DNA of 64,000 bases, taken from assembly GCF_900167225.1 (NCBI RefSeq), contig NZ_FUXH01000007.1, positions 43,632-107,631 of the forward strand, read 5' to 3'. The notes below the pieces were generated by a model. The model had not been told where the DNA came from and made no database searches. It saw nothing but the letters and a program-made list of their open reading frames with translations. Positions 1 to 9,362 of the stretch are shown in pieces (position 1 is the stretch's first letter; each line of letters opens with the position of its first letter). The DNA comes from Porphyromonas crevioricanis (GTDB lineage Bacteria > Bacteroidota > Bacteroidia > Bacteroidales > Porphyromonadaceae). The position numbers and the translations under genes are program-made.

Positions 1-1
1 C

Positions 2-379
2 GATGAAGCCGGAAACTTTAAATACAATACAGAAATAGACTTCAAGCAAGAATGGACCGGAGCTAATACACGCATTGTGGCTTTTGCTGCAAAAAAACTC
101 CGGGACAATATATTGAAAACACCCGATGCTTGCGAAGTGTACAATGCTGCCAACAGACCTATCACAGCTTTCTTGGGTATCGAGGCTCCGGAGCAAACCG
201 AAGTCAAAGTCTTCCCTCTCAAAGACAAGATTGTGGCCGAAGGTGAAAACGCCTCTATACAAGACGTCTATACTATGGACGGCAGACGCATACAAAACGA
301 AGGACTGTTGCCCGGCACATACATCGTGCGGATCCAGACCTCGAAAGGAACTTTTGCAAGAAAAATCAGAATAGACTAA
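2..379 (+). CDS. C-terminal part of an Omp28-like secreted/outer-membrane protein (5' end outside window)
   Basis: Only the last ~125 codons are visible; the frame is open from the window edge. The segment with 'RIVAFAAKKL' followed by 'CEVYNAAN' resembles the end of the Omp28 domain found in Bacteroidota surface proteins. The last ~75 residues ('VYTMDGRRIQ', 'PGTYIVRIQT', then a basic tail) match the C-terminal sorting domain of type IX secretion cargo, which directs export across the outer membrane and anchoring. Function beyond surface localisation cannot be given. A strong hairpin terminator follows at 461-507. Family assignment is by pattern recognition only; the T9SS tail is the surer part. 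Confidence 0.7.
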   Translation, partial: DEAGNFKYNTEIDFKQEWTGANTRIVAFAAKKLRDNILKTPDACEVYNAANRPITAFLGIEAPEQTEVKVFPLKDKIVAEGENASIQDVYTMDGRRIQNEGLLPGTYIVRIQTSKGTFARKIRID

Positions 380-460
380 ATCTCATTCCGATTTCATGCA
401 ACCGAATCACAGTTAGGAAGCGTCTCTCTATACAACCCCTCTCATTTACGACAAAAAGCC

Positions 461-507
461 AAGAGGGTGTACCATGCTATCGAGCTATGGTACACCCTCT
501 TTCATTT
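461..507. terminator. Intrinsic terminator hairpin
   Basis: AGAGGGTGTACCAT pairs perfectly with ATGGTACACCCTCT around an 11-nt loop and is followed by a T-rich run. It ends the Omp28-like gene and may also serve the converging broken lipoprotein gene. Confidence 0.85.
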
Positions 508-577
508 TCACAAAAGACACTATTAATAGAATAAAAACTATTAGAGAAACCGCTTTACATGGCCATTCCTTGATGCT

Positions 578-990
578 CTAAATTTTGAAGCCAGGAAAAT
601 TACCAGATAGGCTATATTGTTCTGAAATCACTCCTTTTATGTACACCTTTTTCCCAGCAACGCCTTCACCTATCATTATTATGCTTCCAGACACAGCTCC
701 TTTAATTGTTCTCCCATCAACTTTCCAAATGACAGTACTTCCATCAAAGTTGTAAGTTCCTCCTATTACGCTGACACGCTTGCTCCCATCAAAAATAGAG
801 GGGTGCACATCTATCTTTTGACTTTTGTATCTGTTAAGAACTCAATTGTCGTTGTGCATCCATTTCCGTAAAAAATTGCATTTACATCATCATCCGCAGT
901 CCACTTTGTTCCCTTCAAGCTTGGCTCATCCTCTGAACACGATATCAGCCCAATCAGGGCTATGGTTGTAAGCAAAGTCTCTTTCCGCAA
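578..990 (-). pseudogene. Small lipoprotein gene broken by a -1 frameshift in an A-tract
   Basis: On the minus strand a TTG at 990-988 starts a peptide beginning 'RKETLLTTIALIGLISC', a lipoprotein signal with lipobox LISC, then 'SEDEPSLKGTKWTADDD'. That frame stops in TAG just after an AAAA tract near 811-825. The following sequence continues in another frame as 'DVHPSIFDGSKRVSVIGG' to the stop at 578. One extra A would join the two as '...KVKKIDVHPSIF...', giving a lipoprotein of about 137 residues. The second part is beta-rich with no recognised domain. It may be a decayed gene, a phase-variable gene or a sequencing error. purB is divergent and starts 41 bp away. Confidence 0.7.
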
Positions 991-1000
991 AAGGAATTAT

Positions 1001-1008
1001 TAACTTTG
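1001..1008 (+). promoter_or_regulatory. Candidate -7 box of the purB promoter
   Basis: TAACTTTG fits the Bacteroidota -7 consensus TAnnTTTG and lies 22 bp before the purB start codon. No good TTTG -33 box is visible at 19-21 bp spacing, so only the -7 element is supported. Confidence 0.5.
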
Positions 1009-1030
1009 TGCCTACAAACAAAGACATACC

Positions 1031-2374
1031 ATGCAATTTGATGAATTGAACGCTCTCTCTCCGGTAGACGGGCGATACCGCTCCAAGACCGAAGGACTTA
1101 GCAGTTACTTCTCTGAGTATGCACTGATCAGATACAGAGTACTGGTCGAAATAGAGTACCTGATAGCTTTGAGCCGGGAACTACCCCAACTCAAGACCGC
1201 CCTGCAAAATACATCCGAAGAAGGACTCCGGAAAATATATCTGGATTTTTCTCTGGCCGATGCTCAAGCGGTAAAGAAAATAGAAGAGACGACTAACCAC
1301 GACGTAAAAGCCGTGGAATACTTCATCAAAGAACAATTCGACAAGCTGGGGCTGACTGCCGCTAAGGAATACATTCACTTTGGTCTAACCTCCCAAGACA
1401 TCAACAACACGGCTTTTCCGTTGATGCTAAAAGATGCCATGCAGAAGGTATATATACCTGTGCTCAAGCAAATACACAGCAAGCTGCAATCGATGTCGCA
1501 AGAATGGAGAGATGTTCCCATGCTGGCTAAAACCCATGGGCAACCGGCTTCCCCAACCAAACTCGGCAAAGAATTTGAAGTCTACGTATACCGTTTGGAA
1601 CAGCAGTACCAAGCTCTCGAAGCCGTGCCATACACAGGAAAATTCGGAGGAGCTACTGGCAATTTCAATGCTCATCATATCGCCTACCCATCTCACCGTT
1701 GGGAGGACTTTGCCAATCGTTTCCTCTCTTCTATCGGACTGGAGCGAGAAGCCTATACAACCCAAATCTCCAACTATGATCATCTGGCCGCTATTTTCGA
1801 TGCTCTCTGCCGAATCAATACGATATTGATAGACTTGAGCCGAGACATCTGGATGTACATATCAATGGAGTATTTCAAGCAGAAGATCAAGGCCGGAGAG
1901 GTCGGTTCGTCTGCCATGCCACACAAAGTGAACCCAATTGACTTCGAGAATGCAGAGGGGAACCTCGGAATTGCCGATGCCCTCTTGACTCATTTGGCTC
2001 GCAAGCTACCTATCTCTCGCCTGCAAAGAGACTTGACAGACTCTACCGTAATACGTAATATCGGTATGCCTCTGGGGTATGGACTGATAGCCCTGAAAAG
2101 TCTGGAGAAAGGCCTGAGCAAGCTCTTGCTCAACAGGGCTGCTATCGATGCAGATCTGGAGCGTAACTATGCAGTCGTAGCGGAAGCTATTCAAACGGTA
2201 TTGCGGCGTGAGGGTTATCCCAACCCTTACGAAACACTTAAAGCCCTCACACGTACCGGCGAAGCGATCAGCCGGGAATCCATAGCAGGATTTATCGATG
2301 GGCTGGATGTATCCGAACAAGTAAAAGAAGAACTGAGACAAATTACTCCCTTCTCCTATGTTGGGATATATTAG
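1031..2374 (+). CDS. purB: Adenylosuccinate lyase
   Basis: Fumarase/aspartase-superfamily enzyme that removes fumarate from SAICAR and from adenylosuccinate in purine synthesis. It has 447 residues, near the length of the longer E. coli-type PurB. The N-terminus 'ELNALSPVDGRY' is typical of PurB. The superfamily signature loop 'GSSAMPHKVNPIDFENAEGN' is at about residues 292-311 and carries the catalytic serine; 'KTHGQPASPT' near 165 supplies substrate-binding residues. It starts at ATG 1031 behind a -7 box, and the next gene begins 92 bp downstream on the same strand. No oddity seen. Confidence 0.97.
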   Translation: MQFDELNALSPVDGRYRSKTEGLSSYFSEYALIRYRVLVEIEYLIALSRELPQLKTALQNTSEEGLRKIYLDFSLADAQAVKKIEETTNHDVKAVEYFIKEQFDKLGLTAAKEYIHFGLTSQDINNTAFPLMLKDAMQKVYIPVLKQIHSKLQSMSQEWRDVPMLAKTHGQPASPTKLGKEFEVYVYRLEQQYQALEAVPYTGKFGGATGNFNAHHIAYPSHRWEDFANRFLSSIGLEREAYTTQISNYDHLAAIFDALCRINTILIDLSRDIWMYISMEYFKQKIKAGEVGSSAMPHKVNPIDFENAEGNLGIADALLTHLARKLPISRLQRDLTDSTVIRNIGMPLGYGLIALKSLEKGLSKLLLNRAAIDADLERNYAVVAEAIQTVLRREGYPNPYETLKALTRTGEAISRESIAGFIDGLDVSEQVKEELRQITPFSYVGIY

Positions 2375-2466
2375 GCAGAATTTGTCCGGACAAAAATCCA
2401 ACTAAATTTTAATCAATAAAAAACGCCAGCCGTGAGGCTGTAATATCAATTCACAGACAAGACCCA

Positions 2467-3861
2467 ATGGAAGGACAAAAAGACTCTCACTTCAACGAAA
2501 ACGAACGTGAGGAGGTAAAACAAAATTATGAGGAACGCATATCGGCCCAGTCTCAAGGGGCTACCGCTATCTCTCGTCGTCGTAGAGTACGCATAGGCGA
2601 AAGCAGCGGATCACAACGCCCGGCTGCAGTAGAGCGTATCCCCTACACGATGAACAAGAAGCCACGCACTCTGCATACCGAAGCTCGCACAGGGGAAAAT
2701 ATGCCGCCACTGTTTGCCAACACCGGGCGCAGAGAAAACTTTGCACGTCCCTACGAGCGAAGAAACAACGAATCTTCTCAAGGTTACTATGAACAAAATG
2801 CTCGCCCTCGCAGCTATAACACATACCAACAGCAGGGGAAAGAGCCATTGACAGACTATCAACGCCCCGGTCGTCCGACAGGTACGGACTACTTCCAGCG
2901 AACCAACAAGCCTCAATATCCACACCGCCCCTTGCAGAGAAATTCGCAAATGGCACCTATGGAGCCAGGGTATATGGGAGAGAGAGAAGGCGGAGGAATG
3001 CACTGGCAACAGAGACCATACCAAAGACCAAACAAACAAGCGATCGGACAGCAGCGAGGGAAAAACAATCGCAAAAAGCTCAATCAAAATCGTCCACGCA
3101 GGATCGACCCAGTAAAATATCAGGAAGTGTTGGCCGATCCAAACGAACCGATTCGTCTAAACAAGTTTTTGGCCAATGCAGGTATCTGCTCACGCAGGGA
3201 AGCGGATGAGCTGATACAGAAGGGGATGATACAAGTAAACGGGCAAGTGGCCACAGAGCTGGGGACACGTATCACCAGACAGGACGAGGTCCTATTCAAT
3301 GGCAAACCTGTTTCCATCGAAAGCAAGGTGTATGTCTTGCTCAACAAGCCGAAAAACTGTGTCACGACATCCGATGATCCGCAATGCAGACTTACAGTGA
3401 TGGACCTGGTACGCAAGGCTTGTCCCGAGCGGATCTACCCCGTGGGGCGACTGGACCGCAATACCACTGGAGTAATACTCATAACCAACGACGGAGATCT
3501 GGCAGCCAAGCTGACTCACCCGAAGTTCAAGAAGAAAAAGATCTATCACGTATGGTTGGATAGAGATGTAACAGTAGAAGATATGCAGCGCATAGCTCAG
3601 GGAGTAGAGCTTGAAGATGGAGAAATCCATGCCGATGCCATCAGCTATGTAAAGGCGGACGACCAATCTCAGGTAGGTATAGAAATACATTCGGGACGAA
3701 ATCGCATCGTAAGACGCATATTTGAATATCTGGGGTATCACGTCAAGCGACTCGATCGCGTATATTTTGCCGGTCTGACAAAGAAAAACCTGCCACGTGG
3801 CAAATGGCGTTACCTCGACGAACAGGAAGTAAATAACCTAAGGATGGGCAGTTTTGAATAA
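2467..3861 (+). CDS. RsuA/RluB-family 16S/23S rRNA pseudouridine synthase with long disordered N-terminus
   Basis: Isomerises specific uridines in ribosomal RNA. The conserved enzyme occupies roughly residues 225-460: an S4 RNA-binding domain ('[20 protein letters not shown]', ~228-280) followed by the catalytic domain with 'GRLDRNTTG' (~326-334), whose Asp is the family's nucleophile, and '[16 protein letters not shown]' (~415). The first ~225 residues are low-complexity, rich in Arg, Gln, Asn, Tyr, Pro and Gly, with no predicted fold. Such extensions occur in Bacteroidota RluB-like proteins. The C-terminal pattern suggests RluB rather than RsuA, but I cannot fix the target base. asnS follows immediately. 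Confidence 0.9.
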   Translation: MEGQKDSHFNENEREEVKQNYEERISAQSQGATAISRRRRVRIGESSGSQRPAAVERIPYTMNKKPRTLHTEARTGENMPPLFANTGRRENFARPYERRNNESSQGYYEQNARPRSYNTYQQQGKEPLTDYQRPGRPTGTDYFQRTNKPQYPHRPLQRNSQMAPMEPGYMGEREGGGMHWQQRPYQRPNKQAIGQQRGKNNRKKLNQNRPRRIDPVKYQEVLADPNEPIRLNKFLANAGICSRREADELIQKGMIQVNGQVATELGTRITRQDEVLFNGKPVSIESKVYVLLNKPKNCVTTSDDPQCRLTVMDLVRKACPERIYPVGRLDRNTTGVILITNDGDLAAKLTHPKFKKKKIYHVWLDRDVTVEDMQRIAQGVELEDGEIHADAISYVKADDQSQVGIEIHSGRNRIVRRIFEYLGYHVKRLDRVYFAGLTKKNLPRGKWRYLDEQEVNNLRMGSFE

Positions 3862-3892
3862 AACTACCCTTCCTTCAAAACACATAATCGAT

Positions 3893-5293
3893 ATGTCAAA
3901 AAGAAGTATGATCGTAGAGCTGTTGCAAGGGATTTCTACAGATCAAGAAGCGACCGTAAAGGGCTGGGTACGCACCAAACGTGGTAACAAAAACGTGGCT
4001 TTCCTGGCTCTCAACGATGGGTCTACCATACACAATCTGCAAATTGTAGTAGATCTCCCCTCCTTCTCTTCGGATTTGATAAGTTCTATCACCACCGGAG
4101 CTTGTATAAGGGCTACCGGTCGGCTGGTTGCCTCACAAGGCAAAGGACAAAGTGTGGAGCTGCAAGCTACAGACTTGGAGGTGTATGGGACAGCCGATCC
4201 TAATACCTACCCTCTGCAAAAGAAAGGTCACTCACTGGAGTTTCTGAGAGAGATTGCCCATTTGCGTCCTCGTACTAACACATTCGGGGCTATCTACCGG
4301 CTAAGACATCACATGGCCTACGCCATTCACACCTTTTTTCATCAAAAAGGATTCTTCTACTTCAATGCACCTCTGATCACCGGGAGCGATTGCGAAGGAG
4401 CTGGTCAAATGTTCCAAGTAACAACTCTCGACTTGGCGAATTGCCCCAAGACAGAAGAAGGAGCAGTTGACTACAGCCGAGATTTCTTTGCTCGCCAGAC
4501 CTCTCTCACCGTTTCCGGGCAATTGGAAGCTGAAATGGCAGCTTTAGCTCTGGGAGGAGTCTACACTTTCGGACCGACTTTCCGTGCGGAAAACTCCAAC
4601 ACGCCGAGACATCTGGCAGAGTTTTGGATGTGCGAACCTGAAGTGGCTTTCAACGAGATAGAGGACAATATGGATTTGGCCGAGGAGTTCATCAAGTTCT
4701 GTGTACGCTGGGCCTTAGATCATTGTATCGATGATATCAAATTCTTGGCCGAACACTTCGACAAGGATTTGGTCGAACGCCTCGAATCTGTACTCGAAAA
4801 GCCTTTTGTGCGCCTCACTTATACAGAAGGTGTAGAGATATTAGAGAAAGCTGTAGCTGATGGGCACAAGTTTGAATTCCCCATTTACTGGGGTGCCGAC
4901 CTGGCCAGTGAGCATGAGCGTTATCTGGTGGAGCAACACTTCAAGACTCCAGTTATCCTAACGGACTACCCGAAAGAAATCAAATCTTTCTACATGAAGC
5001 TGAACGATGATGACAAGACCGTGAGAGGTATGGATATCCTGTTCCCCAAAATCGGTGAAATCATCGGAGGTAGCGAGCGTGAAGCTGACTACGACAAATT
5101 GCGGAAACGAGCCCAGGAGATGAATGTACCGGAAAAAGATATTTGGTGGTACCTTGAATCTCGCAAGTTCGGTACCTGCCCACACTCAGGTTTCGGATTA
5201 GGGTTTGAGCGGCTACTTCTCTTCGTAAGTGGGATGGCCAATATCAGGGATGTAATACCTTTCCCCCGCACCCCCAAGAGTGCTGAATTTTAA
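3893..5293 (+). CDS. asnS: Asparaginyl-tRNA synthetase
   Basis: Class IIb aminoacyl-tRNA synthetase charging tRNA-Asn. An N-terminal OB-fold anticodon-binding domain (~20-105, '[20 protein letters not shown]') precedes the catalytic domain with motif 2 '[21 protein letters not shown]' (near 235; NTPRH separates AsnRS from AspRS) and motif 3 '[12 protein letters not shown]' (near 433). A longer reading from TTG 3854 overlaps the preceding gene. I chose ATG 3893 because it gives the usual short N-terminus; ATG 3908 is also possible. A perfect terminator follows at 5299-5336. Confidence 0.96.
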   Translation: MSKRSMIVELLQGISTDQEATVKGWVRTKRGNKNVAFLALNDGSTIHNLQIVVDLPSFSSDLISSITTGACIRATGRLVASQGKGQSVELQATDLEVYGTADPNTYPLQKKGHSLEFLREIAHLRPRTNTFGAIYRLRHHMAYAIHTFFHQKGFFYFNAPLITGSDCEGAGQMFQVTTLDLANCPKTEEGAVDYSRDFFARQTSLTVSGQLEAEMAALALGGVYTFGPTFRAENSNTPRHLAEFWMCEPEVAFNEIEDNMDLAEEFIKFCVRWALDHCIDDIKFLAEHFDKDLVERLESVLEKPFVRLTYTEGVEILEKAVADGHKFEFPIYWGADLASEHERYLVEQHFKTPVILTDYPKEIKSFYMKLNDDDKTVRGMDILFPKIGEIIGGSEREADYDKLRKRAQEMNVPEKDIWWYLESRKFGTCPHSGFGLGFERLLLFVSGMANIRDVIPFPRTPKSAEF

Positions 5294-5298
5294 TGACG

Positions 5299-5336
5299 AA
5301 AGGCTGTCTCAAACGTGTATTTGAGACAGCCTTTTT
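5299..5336 (+). terminator. Intrinsic terminator after asnS
   Basis: AAAGGCTGTCTCAAA pairs with TTTGAGACAGCC and is followed by TTTTT. Confidence 0.92.
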
Positions 5337-5395
5337 AGTTTCGTTGAGATAAGCGTGGAGGCATTGTTTCTTTCATTGTGCTATACAATCAATCT

Positions 5396-6256
5396 ATGGA
5401 GATAAAAAGAAAGCTCTATTATCGTCTCTCTCCCAAGCTGAGAAGATATGTCAGGCGACTCTACTACCTACCTTATGATTTACTGCATCCCACCAAGGGA
5501 ATGACACCTCCCAAAGGAGCCATCTTCGTAGGTCAGGGAGACTATCATAAACAAGGAGACCGGCAGAGAGAGGAATTAAAAGCCCACGCAGGACTTATTA
5601 CTGAGTCTGATGTATTGGACATTGGCTGTGGCATCGGACGCTTGGCCGTTTCTCTAACATCTTACCTTGAGCCAAGTGGTAGTTATACCGGTTTCGATGT
5701 GGTAGAAGAGGGCATTGATTGGTGCCACAAGAATATCTCATCCAAGCACCACAATTTCAAATTCCTCCATGTCGATCTCAACAACGCTCTCTACAACAAT
5801 ACGCATAAGCAGGCTTGTGAGTTTCGTTTCCCTTTCCCCGATAATTCGTTCGATATTATTGCACTATACTCAGTCTTCACCCATATGCTTGAGGAAGATG
5901 TAGCACATTATCTCAAAGAAATTGGGAGAGTCTTACGGCCGGAAGGACACTGCTTGTGCAGTATGTTTATAATAGACGATGATTCTCTGGGAAAGATGAA
6001 CCGGGGGGAAAGCGACATGAAATTCAATCAGCTTTCCGATGGCTTGTTTTACATAGACCAGAGCCTGAGAAAGGGCAATGTAGCTTTCCCAATAGATCAT
6101 ATTGCACCGTTGATCCAAACAGCAGATCTCAGTATTGCCAAATTCATACCCGGCAAATGGCGTACAGAATCCTCTTTAGCCGACCAAAAAGGAGATGAAC
6201 TCTTCTCCGCAAGTAAATATCAGGATATAATAGTACTCTCTCGATCAGCAATCTAA
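5396..6256 (+). CDS. Class I SAM-dependent methyltransferase
   Basis: Rossmann-fold methyltransferase of unknown substrate. Motif I 'VLDIGCGIGRLAV' is at about residues 70-82, an acidic motif II follows at 'YTGFDVVEEGI', and 'FDIIALYSVFTHM' then 'EIGRVLRPEGHCLCS' give the motif III-IV pattern of the Methyltransf_11/25 group. The basic N-terminus 'KRKLYYRLSPKLRRYVRRLYYLPYDL' is compatible with membrane-surface binding, and similar proteins act on lipids or sugars; that is inference. A GTG at 5378 could extend it by six residues; I prefer ATG 5396. It converges on the GH3 fusion gene with a 10-nt gap and no hairpin. Confidence 0.85.
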   Translation: MEIKRKLYYRLSPKLRRYVRRLYYLPYDLLHPTKGMTPPKGAIFVGQGDYHKQGDRQREELKAHAGLITESDVLDIGCGIGRLAVSLTSYLEPSGSYTGFDVVEEGIDWCHKNISSKHHNFKFLHVDLNNALYNNTHKQACEFRFPFPDNSFDIIALYSVFTHMLEEDVAHYLKEIGRVLRPEGHCLCSMFIIDDDSLGKMNRGESDMKFNQLSDGLFYIDQSLRKGNVAFPIDHIAPLIQTADLSIAKFIPGKWRTESSLADQKGDELFSASKYQDIIVLSRSAI

Positions 6257-6266
6257 AGCTTTTTTG

Positions 6267-9200
6267 TCACTGCTGTTCTAAAGCTTCATAACAAGCCTGA
6301 TGAATACGCTGACGCACATTCAGCCTCATCAATGCAGTATGTGTCCGTGAGGGATAGCTGCGATTAGAAAGAAAAATAAAGATCAGGTCTTTTTTAGGAT
6401 CCACCCAAAAACATGTACCGGTAAACCCAGTGTGTCCATAGGTGGACATGGAGGCCGCACCGGCGATATAGTTCAACTCCCGGGATCTCTGCCTATCGAA
6501 TCCGAGGAAGCGATTGTGTCTGGGATCTTCTTTGGAGGTAAACTGCCGGAGAGTACTCTTGTTTATAATTTGCTTTCCCTGAGCTCTCCCTTCGTTCGCA
6601 TAGAGCAATAACAGAGGAGCCAAATCCCGGGCACTACCAAACAAGCCGGCATTACCGGACACTCCTCCGAGGCAAGCTGCAGTCTCATCATCTACAACTC
6701 CCTTCAATACTTCTTTGCGAATAAAACGATCATCCTGTGCCGGAGCAATACGGCTCGTCGGCACCCCCTTGCGGATCGGATTAAAACACAAATGACTACC
6801 AATAGGACGATAGAGATATTTGCCCACAAACTCATCCAGAGATAACTTGCTCCGAGCCTCTATCATTTGCTGTATAAGGACAAAATTGAGATCACTATAC
6901 CGATACCGTCCTCTGTTTTTGAGTTTGAGAGCCGCAATACGATCGAGCATCACATCCTTAAAGTCCCTGCTAATCCAAAGTCTGGAGGAGAACTGCCGAT
7001 CAAAATTACCTCCTGGATTTTCGCTTATCCACAGAGGCTGAAAAGAAAAATCCGAATTGGCCCAAGAACGGTGAGCCACTTGTATATATCCGGAAGCATA
7101 AGAAGATGTCTTCAACGGTCCCTGATAGGAATTAGGATCTATCAGATCTTCATAGAAATTAAGACCAGAAAGTAAACCACTGGTATGCAGCAAAAGCTCT
7201 CGTAGCCTCAAACTGCCAACTGCCGTCTTTCTAAATCGAGGAAGGACATCCTCCACACGGGTAGAGAGAGAAAGTTTACCCTGATCTATCAACAGCATGA
7301 CAGCCGGTGTAGTCGCAGCAGCTTTGGTTATGGAAGCAAGATCATAGATAATATTATGCCCCACGGGCTGCTCTTTATTGTCATAAGTGAGATGACCAAA
7401 ATACCCCTCGTACAGAGGTTTCCCTCGATGTATTGCCAAGATCTGACAACCTGGGAATGCTTTTTCTTCAATCGCATGGCTTACGATCTCTTCTATCTTA
7501 TGACGCAAGAGCTGCAACTTCTCTCGTGGTAATACAGATGGTAATAAATCGGAATTCGTCTCTCCTTCCATTCCTCCCTGTGGGACAATCTGATCCGGCT
7601 TCTCTTTTCCTTGTTGTCGCACCAATTCGATCGCGACAAGTATCTGCTGATAGAGGTTTTCATCTTCGGCACTCAACTTCAGAGCATAGGTATAAGCAGG
7701 CGACAACAGCTTCTCCGCAGCGGCTTGCATGGCCTCATCACAAGACTCGAAAGCATGCAGCAACACTGTCGGCAAAGCCTTCAGTTTCAGTGCTTCTTCA
7801 GCAAAAGGAGTAGTAAGGAAACATAATATCACCCGTTTGGAAGTCACAAGGCGATTCACGATAGAAGAAAAGGCAGACGGCTTGGAAGAACAAATGCTCA
7901 CTATCACGGTCTGATAGGATTTGAGTTGCTCCAGTATACGATTGGTTTCGGCAGCCGAGGCCGTAGGATAGCAGATTTGTTTCTTTAGACCAGCACGCTG
8001 CAACTCAGCACCAAAACGATTGCTCTTAGATGCCCCCAGTTGCAAAAGAGCTACCCGATCATCTATCTCCAATGGTAACTTGTCGGCTCCTCTCTTGATC
8101 TCAATACTCTCTCTCCACAACTGTTTACAGAACTGCAACCCATAAGGGGAACGCACAAGGCCAGAGATCTCCTTGGATGAATATATATCGGGAATACCAG
8201 GAGTAATTAGCAAAGCGTACTTATAGGAAAGGATTTTGCGACAATGCAGCTCAATTTCCTTCTTGCTTAAAACACCAGAGGATACAGCTTGCATGAGTTC
8301 TCGTTGCACTTGCTTAGGATTAGTAGGTCCGAGAAGAATATCCGCCCCTGCCTGCACAGCCCGCACACTAATGGGATGCTCCCCAGGAGTCTGCATCCCC
8401 TGCATTTCCATAGCATCGGTAAAAATCAATCCACGGAAACCGAGTTGTCTAATCAATAGATCCGAAACGATAGCCGTACTCATGGAGGCCGGAGTCTGTG
8501 GATCTGTCTCCAACGCAGGTACCCTCAAATGACCGATCATCATTCCACCAAAACCTGCTTGCGTATAGGCTTGAAAAGGTACAATCTCCGTGGAAAATAA
8601 ATCCTCCTTTGATCCGGAGATAAGAGGCAATGCCTTATGCGAATCGACATCGGTATTGCCATGACCAGGAAAGTGCTTGGCCACAGAAAGAATACCTCCA
8701 TCTTCCAATCCGGCAGAAAAGATCAATCCATTCTCCAGCACCTTATCTATATCAGTACCGAAGCTGCGAGTCCCGATAACGGGATTTCGAGGATTATTAT
8801 TGATGTCGAGTACTGGTGCAAAATCTATATGTATCCCCATCAGGCGACACTGCCGAGCCAATTCTCTCCCATACCAATATATGTAGCGTTTGTCTCGGAT
8901 ATGCCCCAAAGCCATAGCCTTGGGATAGCGAGGGGCATCTTTGAGCCTCATCCAAAGCCCATATTCACCATCCAGAGAAATGAGAAGAGGCAGATCGGCA
9001 ACAGCCTGAAGCGACATATTCATGGCATATTGCTCAGACAATAGGCCCTTCTGGTAGAGTATCCCTCCTACCCCAATCTCCTTGACCAATGTTTGAGCTT
9101 GCAAGATAGATTGCTTATCTGTCTTGGGGTATATGATAGGCATGATGAGTTGCCCTATCTGTTGCTCCAGACTCATTTCTTTTATTCGGGCATTTACCCA

Positions 9201-9332
9201 CGAATGCATCTCATGCTCATCCACACGGGAGAGTAACCGAGGCTTATATTCGATCGTGCGCTGACTCTCTCCCGACAAGGGAAAAAGCATAAGCAACAGC
9301 AAAGACAGAATGGATAAACAACTCTTTCTCAT
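6267..9332 (-). CDS. GH3 beta-N-acetylhexosaminidase fused to a serine beta-lactamase-like domain
   Basis: A 1021-residue two-enzyme fusion with a signal peptide (~1-23). The N-terminal half is glycoside hydrolase family 3 of the NagZ type: 'KHFPGHGNTDVDSH' (~217-230) contains the family's Asp/His catalytic loop, and a GH3 C-terminal sandwich follows to ~570. The second half (~620-1021) is a class C beta-lactamase/esterase fold with SxxK in 'DLASITKAAAT' (Ser ~665), a YSD motif (~809, in place of YxN) and 'HTG' (~964, in place of KTG). NagZ enzymes trim muropeptides; the second domain may be a D,D- or D-amino-acid peptidase or esterase, so a joint role in peptidoglycan recycling is likely. 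Similar fusions occur in other Bacteroidota. mutL lies 30 nt upstream. Confidence 0.9.
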   Translation of the reverse strand: MRKSCLSILSLLLLMLFPLSGESQRTIEYKPRLLSRVDEHEMHSWVNARIKEMSLEQQIGQLIMPIIYPKTDKQSILQAQTLVKEIGVGGILYQKGLLSEQYAMNMSLQAVADLPLLISLDGEYGLWMRLKDAPRYPKAMALGHIRDKRYIYWYGRELARQCRLMGIHIDFAPVLDINNNPRNPVIGTRSFGTDIDKVLENGLIFSAGLEDGGILSVAKHFPGHGNTDVDSHKALPLISGSKEDLFSTEIVPFQAYTQAGFGGMMIGHLRVPALETDPQTPASMSTAIVSDLLIRQLGFRGLIFTDAMEMQGMQTPGEHPISVRAVQAGADILLGPTNPKQVQRELMQAVSSGVLSKKEIELHCRKILSYKYALLITPGIPDIYSSKEISGLVRSPYGLQFCKQLWRESIEIKRGADKLPLEIDDRVALLQLGASKSNRFGAELQRAGLKKQICYPTASAAETNRILEQLKSYQTVIVSICSSKPSAFSSIVNRLVTSKRVILCFLTTPFAEEALKLKALPTVLLHAFESCDEAMQAAAEKLLSPAYTYALKLSAEDENLYQQILVAIELVRQQGKEKPDQIVPQGGMEGETNSDLLPSVLPREKLQLLRHKIEEIVSHAIEEKAFPGCQILAIHRGKPLYEGYFGHLTYDNKEQPVGHNIIYDLASITKAAATTPAVMLLIDQGKLSLSTRVEDVLPRFRKTAVGSLRLRELLLHTSGLLSGLNFYEDLIDPNSYQGPLKTSSYASGYIQVAHRSWANSDFSFQPLWISENPGGNFDRQFSSRLWISRDFKDVMLDRIAALKLKNRGRYRYSDLNFVLIQQMIEARSKLSLDEFVGKYLYRPIGSHLCFNPIRKGVPTSRIAPAQDDRFIRKEVLKGVVDDETAACLGGVSGNAGLFGSARDLAPLLLLYANEGRAQGKQIINKSTLRQFTSKEDPRHNRFLGFDRQRSRELNYIAGAASMSTYGHTGFTGTCFWVDPKKDLIFIFLSNRSYPSRTHTALMRLNVRQRIHQACYEALEQQ

Positions 9333-9362
9333 AGCATAGTTTATTTAAGCAGAGAAACCGCA

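Noticed and set aside
3854..3892. N-terminal extension of asnS from TTG 3854
   Set aside because: It overlaps the upstream gene and adds 13 residues not typical of AsnRS.
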